Shown: piece after piece, positions 1 to 10,247 of the stretch | Numbering within the stretch: the stretch's first letter is position 1 | Layout: each line of letters opens with the position of its first letter | DNA from: Leishmania infantum JPCM5 | Lineage: Eukaryota; Euglenozoa; Kinetoplastea; Trypanosomatida; Trypanosomatidae | DNA length: 64,000 bases | Direction of reading: 5' to 3' | Assembly (NCBI RefSeq): GCF_000002875.2 | Contig: NC_009392.2 | Location: forward strand, 186,001 to 250,000 | Position numbers and translations under genes: made by a program | Notes under the pieces: generated by a model | The model's database searches: none | The model's input: the letters and a program-made list of their open reading frames with translations, nothing else | What the model was told of the DNA's origin: nothing

Positions 1-171
1 TGTGTGTGTGTGTGCTACCCCACTCGCCCTTTCTCCTCCGTCGTTTGTGCCGTCTTCACCACCGCCGCATGCACACATGCGCGCCTCCGCCTTTCCGCAT
101 CGGCAGGTTGCTCGCCCTCCCTCCCCCTTTTTCTCCGTCTCACGCCCCGTTTCCTTCACACCGCTTACATC

Positions 172-714
172 ATGCGCGAGCACATTGACACGCTGCTGTC
201 CCTGCGCATCCGCGATGTCGTTCAACAAGTCGTCACTATCAGCCTCTTCCTGAGCGTCGTCCTCGTGGGCTGGCGCGGCGCGGCGGTGATCACCAACTGC
301 GAGGCGAGCATCGTCGTGGTGCTGAGCGGGAGTATGGAGCCTGGCTACCATCGCGGCGATGTGCTCCTGCTGCACCATCGCCCCGAGTACCCGGTGGAGG
401 TGGGCGACATCATCGTCTACACGCTGCCGGGACAGGACATTCCTATTGTGCACCGCGTCCACCGCATCCACGAGCGTGCCGAGGATCATAAAAAACTATA
501 CCTGACGAAGGGCGACAACAACATGAACGACGACCGCTTTCTCTTCCATAGCGGGCGGGAGTGGGTGGAGCAGGACATGATTATCGGCAAGACGTTTGCC
601 TACGTGCCGCGCATCGGGTACTTGACCATCGTGTTTAACGAGTCGAAGGTTATCAAGTACGTTGCGCTGGCTCTCTTGGGCTTCTTTATGCTGACCTCCA
701 CACAGGAGCTGTAA
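172..714 (+). CDS. SEC11: ER signal peptidase complex catalytic subunit (SEC11, type I)
   Basis: A 180-residue serine protease of the endoplasmic reticulum membrane that removes signal peptides from secretory and surface proteins. Residues 16-40 form one hydrophobic segment, followed by the family motif SGSMEP with the predicted nucleophile Ser54. His94, in IPIVHRVH, replaces the lysine of bacterial enzymes, as in eukaryotic SEC11. The TKGDNN segment with Asp115 and the Asp120/Asp121 pair supply the acidic residue. A second hydrophobic stretch lies near the C terminus. Length fits the family (about 170-180). The ATG at 172 is chosen because it gives the usual short cytosolic N terminus; the frame is open upstream but low-complexity there. 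The gene begins 171 bases into the window, so its 5' leader is only partly visible. SP-bearing genes elsewhere in the window would be its substrates in a general sense only. Function is well supported. Confidence 0.95.
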   Translation: MREHIDTLLSLRIRDVVQQVVTISLFLSVVLVGWRGAAVITNCEASIVVVLSGSMEPGYHRGDVLLLHHRPEYPVEVGDIIVYTLPGQDIPIVHRVHRIHERAEDHKKLYLTKGDNNMNDDRFLFHSGREWVEQDMIIGKTFAYVPRIGYLTIVFNESKVIKYVALALLGFFMLTSTQEL

Positions 715-1741
715 GCTGCGGTGGCACCGACCGCCGCTGCTCTTGCTGGGATTGAATGGATATGTGCCGTGGCTGCTGATGCCGCACGCACGCGCCCAAG
801 AACTCTAGTAGATGGGCCCGCTGTTGGTAACAGGGTCGAAAAGCGGCAGCGGTTGGCTGGCCACGTCGGCTGCACAGGCACTCGGGGTCATTGTGTATTT
901 TCTTTGTGTGTGTGGGTGTTTATGCCCCCACATTGCGCCGGGCGCCCCGAGTGCGCCAACTCCGCTTCCTTTCGATTTGGGGCCCCTTCCCCTCACCGCT
1001 CCTCTCACTCGCATGGTCCCCTCCCCGTGTGTGGTCTGAACACCTGGACCGTGCATCTGCCTGCTGCCCATGACCGCACACGTCGCTTATTCGTCCCTGC
1101 GTCCTTTAAGGGGGAGAAGAGGGGGTGCGCTGCGTCTATCTCTGTGTGTGTGTGTGCGTGGGGAGAAGAAGCTATCGAGCTACAGACATATATATATATA
1201 TTCATCGACGAGGGAGCTGATGGCAGGGGGGGTGTTTCTCCCTGCCCCCTCCTCACCCCTCCCCATCACCACCACCTCAACCGGACAACATGTGTGAGAG
1301 TGTGTCAGCGCCGCGTTTCTTTCTTTTCGAAGACTTCATGCGCACGCATGGCTTGCGTGGCGCACAGTTGAACGGAAAGAGGGAAGGGGAGGCCCCCTTG
1401 AGGCGTTCATGCGATAAGCCTCACGTGGACGCGCGCACGCACACACGCCAGTTCCTGCTTACTGGCTTCACTATCACTCTTTCTTTTCCTCGCATATCTC
1501 AACAGTGCACATCACCCACGCAGACGCGCGCACGTCAGCACCGAGGCAGAGGCGGCAACAGCAACTGAGCCATACGGTGTGCACCCTCACGTTAACGCAC
1601 GCACAAGCATCCGGACTCACCAGAAGTACAGCCTTCCGTTCTTCTCTCACGCTCTCTCTTTCACTGTTCCCCACCCCCCCACCCCTCACTCCACCCAAAC
1701 ATCCACGCATCCCGTTATCGTTTTGCTGTGCCGAAACAACG
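715..1741 (+). other. Intergenic region, SEC11 3' region and next 5' leader
   Basis: No convincing gene. It contains GT-rich runs, a (TA)n tract near 1190-1202, and a pyrimidine tract around 1470-1503 that ends in AG at 1504-1505, a good trans-splice acceptor. No ATG is present between that AG and the next start codon. Confidence 0.7.
1504..1505 (+). promoter_or_regulatory. Predicted spliced-leader acceptor AG
   Basis: A pyrimidine tract (about 1470-1500, CTTTCTTTTCCTCG core) runs into CAACAG. This is the last good tract-plus-AG before the ATG at 1742, and the intervening leader of about 236 bases has no ATG. It supports 1742 as the start. Confidence 0.5.
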
Positions 1742-2617
1742 ATGCGCCCCGTGACGCGATCGCCGCTCCTCGTCGCCACCGTCGTGGTGGCGGCCACGCT
1801 GTGCCTCAGCGGTGACAACGTTATCTTGTCCTTGTCCTCTGGTGTGCGGCTGGCACGCGCGGATGGCCCCATCACGAAAGAGCAGTGCTTCATCCTCAAC
1901 CCGAAGCCGACCGTCACGTCCTGTAATGCGTACCTGCCGCCTATCGTTGATTTGTACGGCATGCTGCCCTACGACAAGACACCGGCCTACACGAACTGCG
2001 TAAAGGAGCGGTGTCTTTGCACGGGCGCCGCGACGAGTACGGCCATCAAGACGAGCGGCTTCTTCTGCAACAGTTCTGGCTGGATGGAGAGCGGCTACAC
2101 GACGTGTAACGTGTTGGTCGACTGCTTCTCCAAGTTCTGGCGGTGCATAAACAAGGCACTCTACACGCGTTACCTCGAAGACCGCGGGAACCTCGATCCG
2201 ACGGAAGTGGATCTTATGGCCGACATGATTTCCCACGGCAACCGCCCTGGTGAGACGTTCGACATCACCGATATCTTCCGCTCGTGCCGTCTGATGATGT
2301 GCGCTGCCGCGAACTCGCGCCAGAACTGCGGCCTCGTCACGTGCCTGCCGAACTACACCCAGTGCGACGAGTACATCCGCCCTCCGCCGCTGCCGTATAC
2401 GCATCAACTGTGCACGCAGGGATGCCGTGCCGCCCTGCTGATGATGGCGCTGACGATCGCCGCTGTGTCTTTCTCTGTTTGCTGCTTCTGCTGCTGCCCG
2501 GCGCAGGTGCGCATCAGCAAGCCCGTGATGAAAGAGGCGCCGGCGCATAGGCTCGAGTCGAACTCTATGTGGAGCGAAGTGGAGGCCCAGGATAGGCGGC
2601 ATCGGATGGGTGATTAG
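1742..2617 (+). CDS. Cysteine-rich single-pass surface/secretory-pathway membrane protein, unknown function
   Basis: Not assigned to a known family. The 291-residue product has an N-terminal hydrophobic signal sequence (about residues 8-30) ending near ARA at 38-40. A luminal or extracellular domain of about 190 residues follows, rich in cysteines at irregular spacing (for example CVKERCLC and CRLMMC) and with at least two potential N-glycosylation sites (NSS, NYT). A transmembrane segment lies at about 229-250 and ends in CCFCCC, a plausible palmitoylation cluster. The tail is charged and about 40 residues long. The many paired cysteines suggest a disulphide-stabilised exoplasmic domain. The start is the first ATG after the acceptor at 1505 and directly precedes the signal sequence. 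It is probably a type I membrane protein; ligand and compartment cannot be read from the sequence. Confidence 0.8.
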   Translation: MRPVTRSPLLVATVVVAATLCLSGDNVILSLSSGVRLARADGPITKEQCFILNPKPTVTSCNAYLPPIVDLYGMLPYDKTPAYTNCVKERCLCTGAATSTAIKTSGFFCNSSGWMESGYTTCNVLVDCFSKFWRCINKALYTRYLEDRGNLDPTEVDLMADMISHGNRPGETFDITDIFRSCRLMMCAAANSRQNCGLVTCLPNYTQCDEYIRPPPLPYTHQLCTQGCRAALLMMALTIAAVSFSVCCFCCCPAQVRISKPVMKEAPAHRLESNSMWSEVEAQDRRHRMGD

Positions 2618-5550
2618 TGCACGCCGTAAGGCGTACCAACGAGAATGGGAGACGCACAGGGAACGAAACACAGAAAGGGAAGCGGAGGAGAGAAGAGGAT
2701 CAGCAGCCCCAACGGCGGCGGCGGCAGGTGGCGCTACCACTGCAGGCTTTGGCAGGGAGAGAGCAAGCGAAATGGTAGCAGCGGGTGCGAGCGAAAGGCG
2801 TGGACGGGGTTGTCGATGTAGGCGACAGACGCATCCCTGACGCGTATATCTGCTCCTCCCCTTCTCCCGCTCCCTCTCTCTCTGTGCGTGTGTCTGTGCC
2901 TGTGTGTGCACATGTGTATATGTGTATGTTGTACCCTCCCTTGCGTTTTGTGACGGTGTCTGGTGTCGGCGTTATGCGTCGCCATCTCCCTCAGCACACA
3001 GAGAGGCCGGCATACCAACACAGACGCACAAGCATGGCGAGTGCGTCGCTGTCTCTTCCTCTGTTCGGTCCCTCTCTCGCTGTCCCCTGATTCTCCCTGC
3101 TGGTCGTGTATGCGTGCTTCTGTCTCTCTCCCCCTCCCACTCATAGTGTGTCGTCCACGTCTCCCTTGATGCCCACACGCACCCGCACACACGTCGTGAA
3201 GCGTTGTCTTGTCCTTCCCTCTCTCCCTGTCTTTTCACCCTTCTCGTGTGGTGCGTGTGTGTGTGTGTTTACATCTTTTCTTTTTCCCATTGATGCTCTG
3301 TGTGTGTGCGCCTGTGTCTGTCGCGCTTGCTTTCTTGCTCGCTCTTTTCCTGTGATTTAGATGTCTGTTGCTTCGCCTCTGTTGGCGGACAGAGGGAGGA
3401 GAGGATGGGGTTCTGGTAATCATGTGCACACCTCTCTCCCTCTCTCTACATGCGTTCCCGTGCTTGACGACGGTGGCACTGGTGGACTCTGTGTCTTCTT
3501 CATTTGCGTTCGCGCGTTGCTGTGTGTGTGTGCGTTGTTCCTTTTTCGGCTTTCTGGGGGTGGGAGAGCGCTGTGCGCGTGCCGACATGTCGTCTGTCGT
3601 CGTTTATTGTTCGTCGTTGGTCGCGCGTCTCTCCCGTTCGTGAGCCGCACGGTAGATTGCCAACATCGGTTGAACACGCACGCACGCGTGCCGGCAAGCA
3701 CGTGTGCGTGCGCGCTCACGATTTTTGTTTTGGGGGATCACAAACGAAAAAGGAGGAGGGCGTAGGCGAGCGAGAGAGGTGGTGACCATGGCGACGTGCT
3801 GCCCTGGAGAAAATGGCGAGAGGAAGCTCTCAGTATGCGCAGACGCCCGCGCGCTCCCACCACCTCCTCCTCCCTCCTCGAACTCTGCATCGCAACGTGG
3901 CTCCGCCTTGTCTCGGTCTGCGTGCGTGTGTTCGGGTGTGTCGGTCTAGGCGATCGAGGAATGGCCGCACACGGTGCGGCGCGTTTCGTGGAAGTCACGC
4001 GTCGTCCGACTTCGTACCCCGCTCTCGCTCGCTCGCCGTCTCACTCATCGTCCTCGTCGTAAACATTCGCCCTCGGGCTTTATTTTTCATCGCTTCAGCA
4101 CACCAACACCACCACCATAACCGAATAGGGGTCTCGCTGTTCTTCTTCCTCGTGTGTCTGGCGTGCAGAGGGTGTGTCTCTGTCGGTCTGTTTGTGTGTG
4201 TGTGTGGTGGGGGGGGAGGTATTCTGCCCGGCGCTTTCTCAGCCACCTCCCTGTCTCTTCTCTCGTTTTCTTGCGTTGTGTCTCTGTGCCGCGACGGCGG
4301 TCAGGGCCGTCACGGCAGTGGTGACAGCCAGGCTACCCCGCACCCTGCCCACCAGAACCCCTCCTCCGCCTTCTGTACGGATGCATCTCTCTGTATGTCA
4401 AGCCCAGTCATCCACTAATCTGTCCCGCCGTGCCCGTTGTCGCCGTTGATTCGTTGTGTCTCTCCAGGAATGACGACAGTGTCCCCCCCCCTCTCTCCCT
4501 CTCTCATCCCTCCTGAGCCTCGCCCTCGCCCTCAAACCATGTTATCGCGTATGCCGTGTCGAGTGGAAGCGGCAGAGAGGGGTTGGCGAGGCGCCGACTG
4601 GCAAGCTGGAGGTGCCCATCGGGTGTGCGAGATAGCCTGCGACGCTGCCAGAACCAGGCACGAAAGTGTGGCAGAGGCGAAAGGTGACGCGACGACATCA
4701 TAGAGCTGCACACGGCGAGCAGTCAAGGAGGCAGCCCCAGCTCCACAGAACGAAGTTCAGCACCCATATGCAGCGCCGTCGCCACTTTAGACGCCTCCGC
4801 CGCCGCCCTGGGCAGCGGCCGAGCAACGTCCATCGCCTGCACATGAGTAGGATGCGCTCAAGAGAGTTGTGTACACTCGCGTGGGTGCTTTAATGCCGCA
4901 GTGTGATGTGCTTGCCTGTGCATCTGGGACACAAACAAGCGAAATAATAGATCCTCTGGTGACAGTGCACGCGCGCGCGGAAGCGCAGCAGCGATGAGCA
5001 CACCCACAGACACGTACTCCGCACTGGCAAGAGTGCACCTCGGCTCTGATAGCGGGTGGGATGCGTTTGAGGCAGAGGCCCTGCTTGGATGACGGAAATC
5101 GGTGCATGGCTGCAGCACGAGTGTGTGTGTGCGGGTACGCGCGTCTAGGGCTGTTCCGCCCCACGCAGAGGGGGTTTTGGGGGGGGAGCTGTGGCNGTCG
5201 CAGCGAGAGTGGGGGCGCGCCAAGGAAGAAGAGGGACGTCCCCCCCCCCACCCCTCAGCACACACACACACACACACAGCCTCACCAACCCTCTTGCGTA
5301 TCTTCGCTTCCTTTACTTCTGTATTGTTCCATCTCTCCATCGCTCGGTGCCTCTACGGTCTCGCCGCCCCAGCATGTATTATCGATCACACTCCAGCCTT
5401 TCCCTGCATACACACACACGCACACACCATACAAAGCAAGCAACCACGTGCGCCAGCCATCCCTGACGCGCGTACACCCCTCCCCTCCCTGCCGTCGCGT
5501 CGCACGTAGCGAAGAAGCACAGCAAGCGGAAAGCGCACAGCACAAACAAA
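2618..5550 (+). other. Long intergenic region (2.9 kb), no gene seen
   Basis: Short ORFs here are low-complexity and overlap in all frames, so none is called. The sequence is pyrimidine- and GT-rich to about 4440. A stretch at about 4520-5060 has more balanced composition and lacks long tracts; it could be an old degenerate retroposon, but no diagnostic feature was found. An ambiguous base N lies at 5196 inside a G-rich run. Pyrimidine tract plus AG pairs near 5371-5372 and 5508-5509 are candidate splice acceptors for the SUMO gene. Confidence 0.6.
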
Positions 5551-5904
5551 ATGGAGCATCCGGAGCACACCAACCAGCACCCGGAAGGGAACAACAACAC
5601 CGAAGCGCCAGCGCCAGTGAAGGCGGAGGCCGCCGCTGCCGTATCGGCACAGCAGATCTCGCTGAAGGTCGTCAACGCCGACGGCGCGGAGATGTTCTTC
5701 AAGATCAAGCGAGGGACGCAGCTGAAGAAGCTGATCGACGCGTACTGCAAGAAGCAGGGCATCTCCCGCGGGAGCGTTCGCTTCCTCTTCGACGGCGCGC
5801 CGATCGATGAGATGAAGACGCCGGAGGATTTGGGGATGGAGGACGACGACGTGATCGACGCCATGGTAGAGCAGACCGGCGGGTGCGTGGTGAGGCAGCT
5901 ATGA
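5551..5904 (+). CDS. SUMO: Small ubiquitin-like modifier (SUMO/Smt3) precursor
   Basis: A 117-residue ubiquitin-fold protein that is attached to lysines of nuclear and cytosolic targets. An acidic, Asn/Gln-rich flexible N terminus (1-35) is followed by the SUMO core (about 36-108), with recognisable segments SLKVVNADG, FFKIKRGTQLKKLIDAYCKK and VRFLFDGAPI. The di-glycine is at 110-111 (QTGG), and the six residues CVVRQL after it must be removed by a SUMO protease before conjugation. A consensus acceptor VKAE is present at 23-26 in the flexible arm, at the place where chain-forming SUMOs carry it. Length and motif spacing match single-copy protist SUMO. The ATG at 5551 is the natural start. No other SUMO-pathway gene lies in the window. 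Confidence 0.96.
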   Translation: MEHPEHTNQHPEGNNNTEAPAPVKAEAAAAVSAQQISLKVVNADGAEMFFKIKRGTQLKKLIDAYCKKQGISRGSVRFLFDGAPIDEMKTPEDLGMEDDDVIDAMVEQTGGCVVRQL

Positions 5905-8473
5905 AGGTCGGCTTGTTTGTCTACGCGCAGCTGTGTCGATCTCCACCAAACTCTCCCTCCTTCCCTCGCAACGTCCATCGTGGCGCACGCACAGCCGAAA
6001 TAGATACACGTAACACAGAGATTAAGCCGCGGGTCACAGAAGACAGAGGGAGGAAACATGGGGGCGGGTGCTGAAGGAGAGGTGGCGGACGACGCGGATA
6101 GCGCCGCCCTCGCCCCTTCCCCGACGCGCCCTGACCGGGACACCTCTCGCCCTCGCCTGCTCACCACCACCGCCCCGCCTCGCTCCCTCCTCCCCTCCCC
6201 CCGGTGGTGACGCTTGGTGCTTGGCTAAACCAGAAGAAAAGGAAGCTGTGAAGCAGGACGGCAAGGCACACAGGTATTCGATGAGCATCGGTTTTAGACA
6301 TCCGCATATGTGTACTCGTATGCACGACGCGTGTCTCTGTGCATCTCTGTCTGTCTCTGTGTCTCTCTTTCTCTGCGTGTGTGCGTGTGCGTGTGTGTGT
6401 GGAGCCCATGAGAGGGACCAGAGACATTGCCGAACCGAATACAGGTGCATCCTTTCTTCATCTGTAGTGGTGTTGGTGCGCCGTTTTCTTTTTTTCTTTG
6501 CCGATGCCGTCGTTGTCCCCTCCCCCTCCCCATCTGGAGGCTGTCTTTGTTGACGTTTCCGCGGCCTCACCACTGCACAGGTGGCGGCAGCTCCTTCTCG
6601 GCGTGTATACGCTTGTCAGCGTGCCTCTCTGGCGAAGGGGTGTACGAGGAAGGGCAAGAAGAAGATAGAGGTGCCCACACTTCCCCCCCCTTCACATTCT
6701 CTTCGCCCCTCCTCCGCCCATCCCACCTTCCTGCGACGTCTGCCTGCGCATCTGCGATGGGTCTGGTGTGGCTCCGCCTTTCCTGTCTGCCTCTTCGGCA
6801 CGAAGGCAACGGAAACCCCCTAATTATGCGGGATCACCTCCGTGCGTCGTTTCATACAGGGTCCAGTACCCAAAGTCGCGCTGTGGGAAGCCAAGCAGCC
6901 TGCAGCCTGCCCACCAGGTGCGTCGGTGGACATGTCTGGGACGGCCGCTACGCCACAGAGACTTGCAGCCATGATCCTCGCGTTTGTGCCAGATCACTAC
7001 CAGTCATGCCGGCGATTCCGCTGAAAGGCATTCTACTATGAGAGTGCCCGACCCGGCGATGTGCCCCAGTATTCCACGCGCGACCCGCGGATCGCCCGGA
7101 GCTCGAAGCACACCGCATGGCACGCGGTGACCCTGCGCACAACGATCTGATTACACGCACATCTCACTCGCGCTGCATGGACTTCCCCCGTTGGGTGTGT
7201 GTGTAGCTGCCTCCTATGCTCCCCCCCCCGAGGACAGCATGCTGTGAGATCTCTGTGCGCAGGCACGGGCCCCTTCCGCTTGGCACACCCACTCCTGGCA
7301 GAGGCATGCGGATTCAGGGGACGGTGGGATGCCTCTGCTGCCCCAGACGACTGATGCCCGCGTCCCACCTGTCGCGGCGCATGCCGGCAAGCTGCCCAGG
7401 CGCGTACCCTCCCCTCCCCCTGCCGTCGGTGGCATCGAGGAAAATGACAGATGAAGACAACGATCCAAGCAGACAAGGTCGTCCAATCGGGTGGGCTGAT
7501 GAGGCGCAGATGCCGAAACCACGGCACACAGGCAGAATGTGCAGGGTTTCAGACGGCCCTGGCCTGGAGCTGGACAGGACCCTTCTTGAGCTCATGCGGC
7601 ATGCATCAGGACCGTGGACGCAGCCCGCCCTGGACCCGATGCGTGCCGTCCGCCCAAGCCTGTCTCCGGCACCGGCCGTACAGCACGCATCGGAAGAACG
7701 GGCTAGGAAGGACAGGAAGAGCGCGTGCGACGCATGGCCCCGATTTGACAGGGGGACGGTTCGTCCCAGACGAGCCGGACGCGGCCGCGGCGCAGCAGAG
7801 GGCCAGGCGGAGCTGTATGCGTGTGTATGCAGTGCGTCTGCTTTGTTGTGAATTGCTTGGTGGCGGCGGAATGGACACGCTGGGGAGGGCGGGTACAAGA
7901 GTGGAAAAGCGAAGGCCACAGCTGAAAGAATGAATAATGCGATGACGTGCGCATCTCTATCGCAGCAAGCTTGTGCATCACCGCGGCTCTGTCACCTGTG
8001 CGGGGTGGTGGTGATGGGGGAGGAGTGCTTGCAAGGGGTTGCAGCGGATGCGGGCAATGCGCAAGCAGCTGTTGCGGTCGCTTCCTGCCGACGCTCTCTG
8101 CCGCTGCGTGGAGAGGGCCAGTGGCGCGTATGACGTCGATGCTCGTCATATCCCTCACGTTCCGGCGAGCCGTGCAGCACATGCATCCTTCTCTTGCCCT
8201 TTTCTCTCTCTCGTTCCGCTATCGTTCGCCTTGTTCGGGCTTTCCTTGGTCTTCCCTGTGTTTTACACACACACACACACACGCACGGGGCGTGTCGGTG
8301 CGTCTGCGTACTCGCCTCGCGCGGCAGTGGTGCTGCGCCGTCCCTTTCTCATACATCCCGGGTTGGGCAAACGCCGTAGCGTTCGGTGCTTACGTGGGCT
8401 TGCCTTCCTAAGCGCGCGCGCCCACCTCCTCTTTCCCTCCCTCCCTCCCCTCACCCCGCCCTCATCAGCTGCC
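5905..8473 (+). other. Intergenic region (2.6 kb) with a compositional island
   Basis: No supported gene. GT and CT tracts occupy 5905-6830 and 8100-8466. The middle, about 6830-7850, almost lacks pyrimidine runs and carries a 211-codon open frame (7216-7851) that I do not call, because its composition is arginine/proline-rich in every frame. The island could be a decayed retroposon or an old pseudogene. Confidence 0.5.
8467..8468 (+). promoter_or_regulatory. Predicted spliced-leader acceptor AG
   Basis: A nearly pure pyrimidine tract at about 8426-8463 ends in CATCAG, five bases before the ATG at 8474. This fixes the start and rules out the open frame upstream. Confidence 0.65.
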
Positions 8474-9322
8474 ATGGCGCAACTTACGAGAGATGAGGTC
8501 CACACCTACGCCGAGGCCATGATCGCCGCCATCAAGACACCTGCGTTTCAGGAGCGCGTCCGTGCTGCGATGAGCCGTGAGCCGACCCCGACGGATGCTG
8601 AGGCCGTCATGAAGCGCTATGAAGAAGTACAGGCGGACTACTTCACCAACCACTACAACGCCGAAGCCGGCGGCATCTGCAGCAGCGTCAGCGCCGGTGC
8701 AGTGGGCAGAGGTACTGGCGACGCGTGTGGTCGTGCTAAGAGCTCTCAAGATGCATCCGGGGTACTGGCGCAGCAGGTGGACAACATGAGCCTCGAGAAG
8801 GCAAGCGATGCGCCGAAGCTGGACGGCGTCGAAATTGTGGAGCAGCTCAAGAACGCGGTACGCATGTACAAGGAGAAGGAGACGGTGCGGCTCATCACGG
8901 AGCTCTGCTTGCTGATCGAGTCGCAGGTGACGGCGCTCCCAGCGGCCGTGCCAGCCCTGAAGCACCTCTACAGCAATTCCGTGTATGGCTCCAGTGTGAT
9001 GGAGCAGGCACAGGCGGCGTCCGCGCGGGCCGGCGGCGGTGAGAACGTGTTACCCGTCGCGCACCCGTCTCCACAGGTGATGCAAATGATGGACATGGCG
9101 ATGCGCACCCTCAGCCCAAAGCAACGCGAGACCCTCGAGCGAGTGCAGCGGGCAACGATGAACGGCAGCCCGCCGTTGCCGGAGGATATGCAAGACATGC
9201 TCCTCATTCAGCGTCAGCTTGGCGCCTTCATGCAGACGATGCAGCGCTTCGGCCAGATGCCGAGCGGCAGGGGTCGTGGCAGTGGTGGTCGCGGCGGCTG
9301 TGGTGGGCGAGGGGCCCCGTAG
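8474..9322 (+). CDS. Hypothetical protein with RGG-rich C-terminal tail
   Basis: A 282-residue protein without a family I recognise. Residues 1-60 look helical (MAQLTRDEVHTYAEAMIAAI), followed by a Ser/Gly linker. A second predicted helical region lies at about 115-185 (VEQLKNAVRMYKEKETVRLI), and a third contains SPQVMQMMDMAMRTLSPKQR. The last 17 or so residues are a Gly/Arg run (GRGRGSGGRGGCGGRG). RGG tails are known arginine-methylation substrates and RNA-binding elements in trypanosomatids, so a role in an RNA-protein complex is possible but is inference. The start is fixed by the splice acceptor five bases upstream; the open frame continuing back to about 8039 is leader sequence. No membrane segment is present. 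Confidence 0.8.
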   Translation: MAQLTRDEVHTYAEAMIAAIKTPAFQERVRAAMSREPTPTDAEAVMKRYEEVQADYFTNHYNAEAGGICSSVSAGAVGRGTGDACGRAKSSQDASGVLAQQVDNMSLEKASDAPKLDGVEIVEQLKNAVRMYKEKETVRLITELCLLIESQVTALPAAVPALKHLYSNSVYGSSVMEQAQAASARAGGGENVLPVAHPSPQVMQMMDMAMRTLSPKQRETLERVQRATMNGSPPLPEDMQDMLLIQRQLGAFMQTMQRFGQMPSGRGRGSGGRGGCGGRGAP

Positions 9323-10247
9323 ATGACCATCCGGCGTCGACCACGTCAGCAAAAACGCTGTGGGGGAGGAGAGAGGACAGCTTCATGGAATCAACCTTAC
9401 GCGCGTCCAGACCGCGCAACGGCGGTGCATTTTGCGTTTTCGCCCATCCCTCACCTCACCCCCGCCCCTTTTTTTTCCGCTGTCCGCGGTCCGCAGGTGG
9501 TCGTGACCAGCTTCACTCTCTCCCCCTTTACAAGCGCTACTGCTGCCACCGTCATCGCTGTATTCTGCTCTCGTCTGCGTCATCACCGGCGTGGTTCTCG
9601 CAACTCCCCCCACCCACCACCCACCACCACCTTGTGAGTGGCACCGTCGCGCCGCCTGCGAGGCCTCCGTCAGCCATCCCAAGTGGATTCGGACAGGGAC
9701 GAGACTGGTCACTGTGGGTGACCGTCTGGGGTTGCTGCGCCACAATGGCACCGCTTGCTGGTGCCGCTGTCCTCGTTCGATCCCGAGCTCCGGTTAAGCT
9801 TCGGCGGCGGCAGCAGCAGCAGAGAGGGCATCATGGTCGGATGCGAGTAACTCCCCACCCCCCCACCCCCACCTCAAGCACACAGACAAACCGACAGACA
9901 CAGACGCATGCACGACCACAAGGCGGAACGGCGAGTGACGCCTTCGCTTCGGTTGCGCCGTAACGCGCCCTCTTCGCTCTCCCCTCAAACTCCGACCCAA
10001 CACATCGTCATCCTGCACCCGTCCCTCTCTCCATATCACTCGTGGCTCGCTCACAACGCTACGCGCGGAGGAACACCGCATACCGTGCGAGGTGCACCGG
10101 CTGACGCTTGACTGCTCGGCGCCTCAACAACAACACAAAACATAAAATGGAAGGAGCTCACACGCAAACGCACAAGCACGCACACACGCAGGTATTAGAC
10201 GAAGGTAATCGCAGTCCACACCACCTCACGGACGAAATACAGCACAC
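9323..10247 (+). other. Intergenic region, no gene seen
   Basis: Contains CT tracts, a C-rich run near 9858-9873 and a CA-rich stretch near 10165-10190. Short ORFs are not conserved-looking. No confident splice acceptor can be picked for the next gene; an AG near 10190 is possible. Confidence 0.5.

Noticed and set aside
1715..2911. Minus-strand open frame of 398 codons
   Set aside because: It is the antisense shadow of the Cys-rich membrane protein gene, Arg/Ala/His-rich without recognisable motifs.
7216..7851. Plus-strand open frame of 211 codons in the compositional island
   Set aside because: No domain, Arg/Pro bias in all frames, and no nearby splice acceptor with a good tract. Kept only as part of the island observation.
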